DNA from: Desulfuromonadaceae bacterium GWC2_58_13
Lineage (GTDB): Bacteria; Desulfobacterota; Desulfuromonadia; Desulfuromonadales; Trichloromonadaceae
Reading direction: 5' to 3'
Length of the DNA: 16,496 nucleotides
Assembly (NCBI GenBank): GCA_001825565.1
Contig: MHXM01000151.1
Location: forward strand, 13,024-29,519
The notes beneath the pieces were generated by a model, which saw only the letters and a list, made by a program, of their open reading frames with translations, was not told the origin of the DNA and ran no database searches. Each line of letters begins with the position of its first letter. The first letter of the stretch is position 1. The translations under genes were made by a program, and so were the position numbers. Positions 1-8,255 of the stretch are shown here, in pieces.

Positions 1-659
1 GGGAAGACCCCGGGATGGGGACCGTCAACGGCAACTACCGCCTGCTGGGGGATTCCCGTTATCAACCGCCTGGCGGCCCCACTTTCAATGCGGACGCCCC
101 GATCGCACGGCAGAGCCGGGTCAACATGTTCGGGGAATCGGACACCTCCCATGTGGACTACGGCTCCGGCATGAGTGAATGGTGCGGCAACTGCCACGGG
201 GCCATCCTGGATGCCAGCCACCAGACCGGTTCCAATACCTTTCAGCATCCCTCGGGCAATGGCGCCCTGTTCGAGCAGGAAAACGCCGATCTGTACAACG
301 CCTATCTGCGGACCGGCGATCTGACCGGCACCGCCGCCATCGCCTACCTGCAATTCGTCCCCTTCGAACGGGGCACCGACAACCTGCAGCTGCTCGATCC
401 GAACAGCACCCTTGGGCCGGACGCCAATGCCAACCTCATGTGCCTGAGTTGTCACCGCGCGCACGCTTCGGCCTTCCCCGATGCCGGTCGCTGGGATTTC
501 ACCGCCGACCTGCTGGCGAACTCTCATCCCGCCGGGGGCGACCTGGGGGCGAGCGCCAACGACGTCTATTACTCCTATTACGGCCGCGACATCGCCACTG
601 AATTCGGCGCCGGTCAAGGCCGGTTCTGCGAAAAATGCCATGGCGGGGCAACCCCATGA
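1..659 (+). CDS. omcS: OmcS-type multiheme nanowire cytochrome, C-terminal part (5' partial)
   Basis: The gene enters from the left edge (reading frame from base 3) and ends at TGA 657-659. Three CXXCH haem sites are visible: CGNCH (183-197), CLSCH (441-455) and CEKCH (627-641), the last only five residues from the C-terminus. Segments such as GMSEWCxNCH, HPxGNGAxF, GDLTGTxAxAYL and CLSCHRAHAS match what I remember of hexaheme OmcS/OmcT of Geobacter sulfurreducens in the same order, so these should be haems 4, 5 and 6. OmcS is exported and polymerises into extracellular nanowires carrying electrons to minerals or partner cells. In the published fibre structure haem 5 is completed by a histidine from the neighbouring subunit. 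The N-terminal half, signal peptide and promoter lie outside the window. It could be OmcT-like rather than OmcS; the C-terminus does not separate them. The family call is firm, the exact orthologue less so. Confidence 0.9.
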   Translation, partial: EDPGMGTVNGNYRLLGDSRYQPPGGPTFNADAPIARQSRVNMFGESDTSHVDYGSGMSEWCGNCHGAILDASHQTGSNTFQHPSGNGALFEQENADLYNAYLRTGDLTGTAAIAYLQFVPFERGTDNLQLLDPNSTLGPDANANLMCLSCHRAHASAFPDAGRWDFTADLLANSHPAGGDLGASANDVYYSYYGRDIATEFGAGQGRFCEKCHGGATP

Positions 660-669
660 GGTGGCTGAA

Positions 670-2097
670 ATGAAAAAGTTTCCCGTGGTTCTCCAGTTGA
701 AATGGTTGTTGGGGCTGTCTCTGCTGCTGTTGACCGGTGCCTGCGCCGGCGTCGGCAAGCCGGCGGCGGCACCGGTCGCTCCAACCGGATCGTTCACCCT
801 GTTTCTGCAGCCGTTGCCCCAGGAAGTCCATCGCCTGACCTTTCTGATCGAGGAGATGACCGCCCTGCGCGCCGAAGGCGGCGAAGTCCCTCTGCCCCTG
901 CGGCAAAGCCGTTTTCAGGCCGACAGCCTGATCGGAGTGCAGAAAAAACTCGCCAATCTCACCTTGCCCCCGGGGAACTACCGGGGGATCGCCCTGCGCA
1001 TTCGTTCGGCGATTCTGCTCGGGGAAGAAGGGGAGATCGATTTGCTCCCGCCGGATGAACGGCTGTTGGTGGACCACTCGTTCATGGTCAGGGAAAACCA
1101 GACACAGACCCTCTTTTTATCCCTTTCGGCGGACCGCCTGATTACCGACGGGGTCTTTTTCACCCCCCGGTTTTCTCTCTGGCAAGCGGAAAGAACCCTG
1201 GTCAACCTGAAAGGATTCGTCAGCAGCGGCGCCTCCCGGGACCTTATCGTTTTCAATAAACGGACCGTTCAGGTGGTCGGGGCGATCCATGTCGGCGGCC
1301 GGCCCGCCGACATGGCGCTCGATCAGCAACGGGGCTGGCTTTATGTCGCGCTGCCGGAGGAAAACGCCATTGTGGCGGTCGAAGTGAACAGCGAGGCGAT
1401 TCTCGGTCGGGTTCAACTCCGGTTCGGCGACCGGCCGACGGAGCTGGCCCTGACCGCCAACGGCGCTCTTCTGGTCGCCCTGAATCCGGGGAGCGCATCC
1501 GTCAGTATCATCGATACCGGGTCGCTGGTGGAAACCGGACGGGTCGGGCTGTCGTCCGAGCCGAACGATGTCTTTATCGATGCCGGCGATTCCAGAGCCT
1601 ATGTCACCCACGCCGCCCACAGCCGTCTCTCGGTGATCGATCTGCAGAGCCGGACCGCCAGAAAATCGGTGGCCCTGGACGAGTCGCCCCTGGATGGGGT
1701 GGCCGATGGGGACGGCCGATCGCTCTACCTGATCAACGATTTTTCGCCGGAACTTTCCGTGCTCGACACGGCATCGCTGGCGTCCCGGCGCAAGATATTC
1801 ATCGGCAACGGCGCCCTGTCGATCAAGGCGGACGACGCCGGCGGCCTGCTGTACGTGAGCATGGAAGATGGCGGGATCGCCGTGGTCGATCCCCGGTCAT
1901 TGATGGCCATCGACAATTATGCCCTGTTGCCCGAACCGGTCCGGTCGCTGGCGATCGAACGGGAAGAAAACGCTCTGTTTGCGGTCATGCCCCAGAGCGG
2001 CGTCCTGATGAAGGTCGATCTGGTCGGCAAAAGGGAACTGGGGCGATTGGACATCGATGCCGACAGTCGCACGGTCGTTGTGATGGGCGAAAGGTGA
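670..2097 (+). CDS. oscD: OscD-like lipoprotein with YVTN-type beta-propeller
   Basis: 475 residues. I chose ATG 670 because it gives a clean lipoprotein signal (MKK, hydrophobic core, LTGAC with Cys25); the in-frame ATG at 481 lies inside the upstream cytochrome gene, and GTG 661 adds only three residues. Residues about 37-180 form a compact beta-rich domain resembling DUF4382. Residues about 190-475 hold six repeats of roughly 40 residues, each with a P-x-(D/E)-hydrophobic start and a LYVxxxxxxxxVxVxD core; the end strands SRDLIVF and SRTVVVM could close a seventh blade. It begins 10 nt after the cytochrome stop and ends 3 nt before the barrel gene, so all three are co-transcribed. By family and position it corresponds to OscD of G. 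sulfurreducens, the beta-propeller reported to influence OmcS nanowire morphology. It has no CXXCH. Outer-membrane attachment is inferred. Confidence 0.82.
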   Translation: MKKFPVVLQLKWLLGLSLLLLTGACAGVGKPAAAPVAPTGSFTLFLQPLPQEVHRLTFLIEEMTALRAEGGEVPLPLRQSRFQADSLIGVQKKLANLTLPPGNYRGIALRIRSAILLGEEGEIDLLPPDERLLVDHSFMVRENQTQTLFLSLSADRLITDGVFFTPRFSLWQAERTLVNLKGFVSSGASRDLIVFNKRTVQVVGAIHVGGRPADMALDQQRGWLYVALPEENAIVAVEVNSEAILGRVQLRFGDRPTELALTANGALLVALNPGSASVSIIDTGSLVETGRVGLSSEPNDVFIDAGDSRAYVTHAAHSRLSVIDLQSRTARKSVALDESPLDGVADGDGRSLYLINDFSPELSVLDTASLASRRKIFIGNGALSIKADDAGGLLYVSMEDGGIAVVDPRSLMAIDNYALLPEPVRSLAIEREENALFAVMPQSGVLMKVDLVGKRELGRLDIDADSRTVVVMGER

Positions 2098-2100
2098 GGC

Positions 2101-4254
2101 GTGGCCAGTCCGATGTCCCGTAGATTTTCCGCGATTCTCCCGATGTGCGCCGGCCTGCTGTTTCTGTGGTTGCCGCGCCCGGCTGCCGCCGACAGCCTGA
2201 GTCTGTTGACCGACCTGAAATACGAGATCGGCAACAGCGAGACGACCGAAAAAGCCACCGGCGACACCTGGGAAAACGAGAGGACGCTATTTTCCCAACT
2301 GTACAGCCTCGACGTGCAGAAGGAGGTCATGCCGAATTTGAAATTAAACCTTGGCGGCCTGTTCGATCGGGATGACATCGACAGCAACACCACCGATCCG
2401 GATAGTTTGGACAGCGACACGGAAAATATCGCGATCCGGCCCTATCTCGACCTGCAATTGAGTTCCCCTTTTATCCGGGCGTCGACCAGTTACCGGAAAA
2501 GCGAAATCAAGCAGGGTTCCTCCATCGCGGAGACGCGCCGGGCGTATTCCGAGGAATACCGGGCCAGCCTGGGCTGGGAACCGGTCGAATGGCCCGAGAT
2601 CGATTTCGATTTCACCCGCAACCAGGTCCATAACGAACCGTTGACCAACGATCAGAGGATTGACAATTACCAGTTGCGTAGCAGGTACGACTACGAGGAC
2701 TTCCGATTCACCTACAGCCATACGACCAACGATGCGCTGAATAATTTCAGCGATTTTAAAACCCTCACCGAAACGGACAATGGCAGCATTCGCTTCAATC
2801 GAAATTTTCTGGGCAATAAAATTTCGGTGAACAGCAGCCTGCGGGCGGGGAGGCAGGCGATTGAATTCACCGGTCCGGGCGATCGCGTGGCTCCGACGAC
2901 GTCCGCCGGGGCGGTCATCGGCAGCATCGAGGATATCTCACCTTTGACCAGCGACCCGGATGAAGGGTTCACCCTGGATCAAATCGAGCTGCTGGTGAAT
3001 TCGGTCCTCCCGTCCGATCCGTTGAGTTTCGGTCTCGATTTCGGGGCCGCGACCGATGTCGATCGGTTGTATGTCACGTTTGCCGAATTGGTCGACAGCG
3101 AAAGCAGTGTTCCTTTTTCATGGGAGATCTATATTCGCGACCACGAAACCGAAGCCTGGACCCGGCTCACGCCGATTCAGGTGGTCGGAAATACCGCGGA
3201 AAGCCGGTTCGAGTTCGCCTTTCCCCCGGTGGAAACCCGCTACATCAAGATCCTGACCAGGCCCCTGGCGCGGACCCTGGTGCCGGCGGAAGGAGAACTG
3301 CGGATCGTCGAAATCTCAGGCCAGCGGACCTTGCCGCCGGCCACTTCCGAACTGATCACCACCGACTGGACCGGCGACCTGTCCGTCAACGTGAAGCATA
3401 CGGATCGGACCTCGACCGGTTACGATTTTCTCTACCGGGAACAACGGATGCGGCCGCTCGATGAGAAGAAGACCCAAATGAATACCGGCATCCGGCTGCG
3501 CCACCGGTTCGATCAAACCTTTGTCGGCAACGTGCGGCTGCAACGTTCGGAGACCCGCGAACAAGAAGATCAGCCTCGCACCGACTACAATTTTTCCGCC
3601 GCGCTGGCGGCAAAATACCTGGAAACCTTCGACCAGAGCCTGACCTACAGTTACAGCCGTCAGCGCGACGAAAACGCCGACATCAACACCTCCAACGCGG
3701 TTTTCCTGCGCAGCAACGTCGACCTGTACGACGGCTGGAGCCTTTACCTCGACAACGGTTACAGCCAGCAGCAGCCGTCCGAAGGCGGGGAGACCACCAC
3801 CACGTTCATCAGGGCCGGCAGCAACATCGTCCCCAACCACTGGCTGAACCTGAATCTCTCCTACGGCGTTTCCTGGGCGCGGGAACCCGGGAAGGAAGTG
3901 ACCCGCGACCAGGACGGCCGGCTGATTCTCACCCTGGTTCCCACCTCGGCCTTGAGTCTTTCCGCCGATCTGGCCTTCAGCGACGAAACCGGGGAGGGCG
4001 GGGATTCCACGGCCGAGCAGCAGTATTTCATCAACTGGTCCCCGTTCAGGGACGGCAATCTGCTGTTTTCATTGAGTTACGGCCAGTCGCGGGATACCGA
4101 GGAAGAAGCGGCCTGGACCCTTTCGCCAACCCTGCGCTGGAAGATGAATCCCAAAACACTGCTGACCCTCGAATATGCCCTGGGGGAACGGGAAGATCGA
4201 ACCGAAATCGTTGAATTCGAAAATATCAGCTTGGCGCTGCGGTTTTTTTTCTGA
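2101..4254 (+). CDS. oscE: Outer-membrane beta-barrel with inserted discoidin-like domain (OscE-like)
   Basis: 717 residues from GTG 2101, which has AAAGG at 2090-2094; ATG 2113 would also keep the signal peptide but has weaker upstream purines. A signal peptide ends near PAAA/DS. Most of the protein alternates polar and hydrophobic residues with many Y/R/D/N positions, and the chain ends in LALRFFF, the aromatic C-terminus typical of BAM-inserted barrels. Residues about 255-410 differ: a segment with TDVDRLYVTF, WEIYIRD and VETRYIKILT looks like a discoidin/F5-8 type C or galactose-binding-like jelly roll set into the barrel. Neighbours are an OmcS-type cytochrome, a propeller and CsgG-like lipoproteins, fitting the channel-like OscE of the osc cluster. 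Strand number and pore size cannot be judged here. A plain porin of a porin-cytochrome conduit is the main alternative. Confidence 0.8.
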   Translation: MASPMSRRFSAILPMCAGLLFLWLPRPAAADSLSLLTDLKYEIGNSETTEKATGDTWENERTLFSQLYSLDVQKEVMPNLKLNLGGLFDRDDIDSNTTDPDSLDSDTENIAIRPYLDLQLSSPFIRASTSYRKSEIKQGSSIAETRRAYSEEYRASLGWEPVEWPEIDFDFTRNQVHNEPLTNDQRIDNYQLRSRYDYEDFRFTYSHTTNDALNNFSDFKTLTETDNGSIRFNRNFLGNKISVNSSLRAGRQAIEFTGPGDRVAPTTSAGAVIGSIEDISPLTSDPDEGFTLDQIELLVNSVLPSDPLSFGLDFGAATDVDRLYVTFAELVDSESSVPFSWEIYIRDHETEAWTRLTPIQVVGNTAESRFEFAFPPVETRYIKILTRPLARTLVPAEGELRIVEISGQRTLPPATSELITTDWTGDLSVNVKHTDRTSTGYDFLYREQRMRPLDEKKTQMNTGIRLRHRFDQTFVGNVRLQRSETREQEDQPRTDYNFSAALAAKYLETFDQSLTYSYSRQRDENADINTSNAVFLRSNVDLYDGWSLYLDNGYSQQQPSEGGETTTTFIRAGSNIVPNHWLNLNLSYGVSWAREPGKEVTRDQDGRLILTLVPTSALSLSADLAFSDETGEGGDSTAEQQYFINWSPFRDGNLLFSLSYGQSRDTEEEAAWTLSPTLRWKMNPKTLLTLEYALGEREDRTEIVEFENISLALRFFF

Positions 4255-4302
4255 CCCGGCCGAAATCGAAGGTGCGGTTGCTTTCCGCCGCAATGCTTAA
4301 CC

Positions 4303-4318
4303 GGGGATGACCGTCCCC
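4303..4318 (+). other. Small hairpin in the oscE-oscF gap
   Basis: The 82-nt gap between the barrel gene and the next lipoprotein gene contains a GGGGA (4303-4307) / TCCCC (4314-4318) inverted repeat with a 6-nt loop and no following T-run. It sits just before the AAGGAA ribosome-binding site (4325-4330). It may be an mRNA-processing or attenuation element, or chance in a GC-rich gap. Confidence 0.3.
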
Positions 4319-4336
4319 ACAGATAAGGAAATCGCT

Positions 4337-4915
4337 ATGAAATGGATAAAGAAGCTCGCAGTTCCCTTGTTTTGCTGCTGCTTGCCGCTGTTTCTCGGCG
4401 GCTGTGCCGGTTCCACCCCGGACTACACCAACCCGCAGATGGATTTCAGCGCCGTGCGGACGGTCGCGGTGCTGCCGTTCCAGAACCTGACCAACGACGA
4501 TCAGGCCGCCGAAAGGGTCAGGGATGCCTTTGCCGGGAGATTGCTGGCCACCGAGGCGCTTTATGTCCTGCCTCCGGGGGAAGTGAACCGGGGGGTCACC
4601 CGGGTCGGCTTTCGCTCGCCGCAGACGCCCTCCGTTGAAGAAATCACCAAGCTGAAGAGCATCCTTGAGGTGGATGCGGTCATCACCGGCGTCCTCCGCG
4701 AATACGGCTCGGTCCGTTCCGGCTCGTCCGAAGCCAACCTGGTTTCCCTGAGCGTGCAACTGATAGAAACCCAGAACGGTACGACCGTCTGGTCCGGGAG
4801 TTCGACCCAGGGCGGCATCAGCCAGATGGATCGGCTGCTGGGAAGCGGCGGTCGACCGATGAACGATGTCACCATGAAGGTCGTCAATGATCTGCTGGAC
4901 CAGCTTTTTGAATAG
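4337..4915 (+). CDS. oscF: CsgG/GNA1162-like lipoprotein (OscF-like)
   Basis: 192 residues from ATG 4337, preceded by AAGGAA at 4325-4330; the in-frame ATG 4307 would add ten residues ahead of an otherwise normal signal peptide. The lipobox LGGC gives lipidated Cys23. The mature part is a single domain: TVAVLPFQNLTNDDQAAERV at the start, then a YVLPPGEV segment, EVDAVITGVLREYG and VSLSVQLIETQNGTTVWSGS. This strand-helix pattern is shared by CsgG, GNA1162/DUF799 and related outer-membrane lipoproteins, in which such domains assemble into periplasmic rings. The gene overlaps the next lipoprotein gene by 29 nt, which suggests coupled translation and a joint complex. By order it matches OscF, one of the channel-like OscEFG proteins of the OmcS-companion cluster. 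The domain family is fairly sure; the ring or channel role is inferred. Confidence 0.8.
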   Translation: MKWIKKLAVPLFCCCLPLFLGGCAGSTPDYTNPQMDFSAVRTVAVLPFQNLTNDDQAAERVRDAFAGRLLATEALYVLPPGEVNRGVTRVGFRSPQTPSVEEITKLKSILEVDAVITGVLREYGSVRSGSSEANLVSLSVQLIETQNGTTVWSGSSTQGGISQMDRLLGSGGRPMNDVTMKVVNDLLDQLFE

Positions 4916-6338
4916 GGGTCTGTTCCTCCCGCTGCTGTTCGGCATGCTGCTGACCGGCTGTGTCGGGAAAGAACCGGGTCCGCCGCCCCTGAAGGTCGAA
5001 ACCGTCGCGATCGCCGCCGAAGGAGCCGTGGCCAAGCGGGATGCGCTGCGCGTGAACTGCGTCGTCAGTGGCGGCGCGGGAGGGGTCGTCTACGATTTTC
5101 GCATCTTGAAAGAGACGGTGGAAACAACCGTTTTGCACGGCAAGGACCCTGCCTTGCGCTGGATTCCGAAAGAGCCCGGCGCCTACCGCTTCAAAGTGAT
5201 TGCGACCGATGGTGCGGGGACGGTCGCCGCCAGCGAGTGGTCCGATGTCTACCGTTTCACCTCCCCGCTCGATAAGTCTTCGCTCTACGCCGTTCTGCCG
5301 GTGGAAAATCTGAGCGACCGCAAAGCGCCGCTGGGGGAGATTCGCGATGGCTTGATCCGGGGATTGTCCGCGGCCGGGCTCAGAATTCTCGACGATGAGG
5401 CCCTGGAAGGTTTCATGCGGAAACACCGGATCCGGGATGTCGGCGGGTTGAGTGCATTGAACGGCGAGCAGATCCGGGAAGAACTCGGCGTCGATGGGGT
5501 GGTGATCAGTTCCCTGGAAACCTGGTATGAATCGGTTCCGCCCCGGATTTCCCTGATTTCGAGAATCGTCGCCACGGGGAAGGAGCCCGAAATCGTCTGG
5601 ATCGACAGTGTCGGCCTGGCCGGGGACGAGGCGCCGGGGCTGCTCGGATTGGGACGGATCAACCACGTCGGGACCTTGCTGGACACGGCGGTGAAAAAAT
5701 TGGTGGCCTCCTTTGAGGTCTATCTGGCAGGGAATTTCCCCGGTTTTCGTCAGGCGGCCGACCAGCAGGGGGTGAGGCTGCTCAACGGCAGTGCCGGAAC
5801 CGCCGACGGGTCGCTTGGCGAGATCCGGGCTCGCCACCAGCCGCGATTCTCTTATCGTTCCCCGGCCTTCGCTCCGGCTCTGGAATATCGGGTGGCGGTG
5901 ATTCCATTTTTGAATGTCAACGCGCGAAAACATGCCGGCCGGATCGTCGCCCTGCATCTGGTGAAGCAGCTGCATCGGTACGAGAATATCCGGGTATTCG
6001 AGCCGGGCCGGATACGGGACATTCTGCTGCATTACCGGATGATCATGCAATCGGGTCCCTCGCTGGCCGCAGCGGATGTCCTGGCCAACGAGAAGATTCT
6101 CGGCGCCGACCTGATTCTTTCCGGCCAGGCGTTCGATTACCAGGATGCCATCGGTGAAAACAAGGTCGATTTTTCCATCCAGGCTTTTGCCGGCCCTCAG
6201 CGTGAAGTCATCTGGCAATCGCGCAGCTATGCCCAGGGGGATGATGGAGTCTATTTCTTTGATTTGGGAAGAATCCCGACGGCCCATGAACTTGCCAGCC
6301 TGATGACCAGGGCGGCGGTTCAACGGCTGGAGGAATGA
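4887..6338 (+). CDS. oscG: Lipoprotein with two CsgG-like domains (OscG-like)
   Basis: 483 residues. ATG 4887 lies inside the 3' end of oscF with GAAGG at 4876-4880. The signal peptide ends in LLTGC (lipid Cys25). Residues about 35-120 look like an Ig/PKD-type beta sandwich (WIPKEPGAYRFKVIATDGAG). Two CsgG-like domains follow: about 131-285, starting YAVLPVENLSDRK, and about 333-480, starting YRVAVIPFLNVN with GADLILSGQAFDY and EVIWQSRSYAQG later. A low-complexity linker (about 286-332) joins them. With OscF this makes three related domains in two proteins. It corresponds by order to OscG, reported to interact with OmcS and to raise nanowire output without ATP when overproduced. CsgG itself secretes curli subunits without ATP, so a similar passive export gate is a reasonable inference, not shown by the sequence. 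Confidence 0.8.
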   Translation: MICWTSFLNRGLFLPLLFGMLLTGCVGKEPGPPPLKVETVAIAAEGAVAKRDALRVNCVVSGGAGGVVYDFRILKETVETTVLHGKDPALRWIPKEPGAYRFKVIATDGAGTVAASEWSDVYRFTSPLDKSSLYAVLPVENLSDRKAPLGEIRDGLIRGLSAAGLRILDDEALEGFMRKHRIRDVGGLSALNGEQIREELGVDGVVISSLETWYESVPPRISLISRIVATGKEPEIVWIDSVGLAGDEAPGLLGLGRINHVGTLLDTAVKKLVASFEVYLAGNFPGFRQAADQQGVRLLNGSAGTADGSLGEIRARHQPRFSYRSPAFAPALEYRVAVIPFLNVNARKHAGRIVALHLVKQLHRYENIRVFEPGRIRDILLHYRMIMQSGPSLAAADVLANEKILGADLILSGQAFDYQDAIGENKVDFSIQAFAGPQREVIWQSRSYAQGDDGVYFFDLGRIPTAHELASLMTRAAVQRLEE

Positions 6339-6406
6339 TGCGTCCGATTGCGGACGACAACCGCCGCATCGTATTTTGCGATGTCGTAAAAAAAAGGAAA
6401 AAGAAA

Positions 6407-8212
6407 ATGCCAAAAGAACTTTACAGACTTGTTTCCGCCCTGGTTCTGATCCTGCTTTCCACCGCCACGGCCTTCGCTTTTGGAGGAGGGGGCGGGCCGG
6501 CTGTCGCCGCTCCGAACCCGGCGGTCAGCGCCGAGATCCAGGATCTGACCATTCCGCTTCGTCTGGAAGGGTCTAAAAAGGTTCAGCGGATTCCGTTGTT
6601 CTCCGAGCAGGATGCGGAAACGGCCGTGGCCGTGGTCAACGGGGAGCCGATCACCCTGAAGGATTTCGCCATGGAACTGGCCAGCATGCACAGCAATATG
6701 ACCGATGCCGAAGCGAAGGGCAAACGAGACTTCGGTCAGACGCTGGACCGGTTGATTGCCGTCAAGCTGATCAAGCAGGAAGCGCTCAACATCGGTTTTG
6801 ACAGAATTCCAGCGGTGCGGAAACAGATTGAGGATTTTGCCCTGAAAACCATGATCCAGCAACTGCTGTCCGGTCAGATCAAGGATATCGCGGCGGATGA
6901 AAAGGAACTTGAAGAATTGTATCGGCAGATGGCGATCGAAGCCAAGCTGTTGACCTACCGGTTTTTCGACCAGGCCGATGCCGCGTCGCTGCTCAAAGAG
7001 GTCCGGGCCGGTGGCGACTTCAAAGTCCTGGCCGACAAGATGGTTGCCGCGGCCAAGGCCGAAGGGGGCGAGGAGGCCGAATTCGCCCGGCTGAACGATC
7101 TGCTGCCGCAGATCGCCCAGGCCGTTTATCCCATGGAAAAAGGCAAGGTCAGTGAAATTTTCAAAGCCGACAAGGGGTATTTGCTGTTCCGACTGGAAGA
7201 TCGGCGGGTCTATGAAGATCCCGAAACCCGGCAGCTCGCGGTCAAACGCCTGCTGGAGCAGGAGGCGAGGAAAAAGCAGATCGCCTACCTGGAATCGTTG
7301 CAGGACAAGTATGCGACCATCGATGAAAAAGCTGAAGAGGCTCTGAATTTCGCCGGAATCATGGAGAAAAACCCCAAGGCCAAAGGCACCGAGGTGTTCG
7401 CTCGGCTGAGCGGCGATCAACGACCGCTGGCGAAGGTCGTCAACGGCAAGGAGACGGTTCTGGTGACGGTTGCCGAAATCGCCAAGGAACTGGAATCCTC
7501 CATGTACCACGGCATGGACCGGATCATCGATGCCAAGCAGATGGACAACCAGAAGGAAACCCTGATCACCAGCAAGCTGATCGCCATCACCGGAAGAATG
7601 GAAGCGCAGAACCAGGGGATCGACACCTCCGAAGCCTTTCTTGGGAAACTGGAAGATTTTGAAGACCGCCTGTTGTTCGACACCTTCATGTCCAAGGCGG
7701 TGGTGCCGGGCATCACCGTCCGCGAGGAAGCGGTCCGCGCCTATTATGACGAGAACCTGGAAAATTTCTCCTCGCCGTTGATGCTGAAGATGAAAAGTCT
7801 GGTCTTCACAAATCAGGCGAGCGCCCGGGACGCCTTGAAGAAACTGCAGGCGGGAAGCGACTTTAAATGGGTTTCGGCCAATTCGACCCATCTGGCCGCC
7901 GCCGACAACAAGGACATCCTCGGTCTCGGCGATACCCTGCTTTCGATTACCGCGCTGCCGGAAGCCCTGCATCGCCAGGTCGAGGAGGCCCGCCAGGGCG
8001 ATCACTTTCTGTACGAAGGGCCCGCCGACCTTTTTTACCTTTTGCAGGTGGACAATGCCTACCCGCCGGTCGCGAAACCCTACGATGAGGTTCGTCAGGA
8101 GATCGGACGGATTCTTTATGCCCGGGCCATCAACGAGGCGCTGGCCGATTGGGTCGGCAAGCTCAAGGAGGCCTATGAAACGAAAAACTACCTGGTGCAG
8201 GATCAGCCGTGA
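6407..8212 (+). CDS. oscH: Exported SurA-like chaperone with two degenerate parvulin domains (OscH-like)
   Basis: 601 residues from ATG 6407, with AAAGGAAA at 6393-6400 and a normal signal peptide ending around AFA/FGG. An upstream ATG at 6338, overlapping the oscG stop and just after GGAGG (6329-6333), is in frame and would add 23 residues including a KKRKKK stretch; I consider it less likely. Residues about 70-175 are a SurA N-like helical region (VAVVNGEPITLKDFAMEL), 177-270 a PpiC/rotamase-like fold (ending KGYLLFRLEDRRVY), 349-450 a second helical region and 455-561 a second parvulin-like fold. The histidines usual in the first strand (HILV-type) and near the end (GYHI-type) of active parvulins are replaced: LTYRFF/GYLLFRL and MKSLVF/LFYLLQV. 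It fits OscH, the prolyl-isomerase-type chaperone that binds OmcS and supports its folding. A holdase without isomerase activity is my inference. Confidence 0.82.
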   Translation: MPKELYRLVSALVLILLSTATAFAFGGGGGPAVAAPNPAVSAEIQDLTIPLRLEGSKKVQRIPLFSEQDAETAVAVVNGEPITLKDFAMELASMHSNMTDAEAKGKRDFGQTLDRLIAVKLIKQEALNIGFDRIPAVRKQIEDFALKTMIQQLLSGQIKDIAADEKELEELYRQMAIEAKLLTYRFFDQADAASLLKEVRAGGDFKVLADKMVAAAKAEGGEEAEFARLNDLLPQIAQAVYPMEKGKVSEIFKADKGYLLFRLEDRRVYEDPETRQLAVKRLLEQEARKKQIAYLESLQDKYATIDEKAEEALNFAGIMEKNPKAKGTEVFARLSGDQRPLAKVVNGKETVLVTVAEIAKELESSMYHGMDRIIDAKQMDNQKETLITSKLIAITGRMEAQNQGIDTSEAFLGKLEDFEDRLLFDTFMSKAVVPGITVREEAVRAYYDENLENFSSPLMLKMKSLVFTNQASARDALKKLQAGSDFKWVSANSTHLAAADNKDILGLGDTLLSITALPEALHRQVEEARQGDHFLYEGPADLFYLLQVDNAYPPVAKPYDEVRQEIGRILYARAINEALADWVGKLKEAYETKNYLVQDQP

Positions 8213-8255
8213 GGGCCGGCCGGGTGAGCAATAGGATTTCAACGATGGAGTTATC

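Noticed and set aside
481..669. Upstream ATG start for oscD
   Set aside because: It would overlap the haem-binding end of the omcS-type gene by 179 nt and hide a perfect lipoprotein signal starting at 670.
4884..6413. 509-codon open frame on the minus strand
   Set aside because: It lies antisense to oscG, whose lipobox and CsgG-like domains are clear. Its translation is rich in Q, R, G and H with no recognisable domain or signal, as expected for a GC-rich shadow frame.
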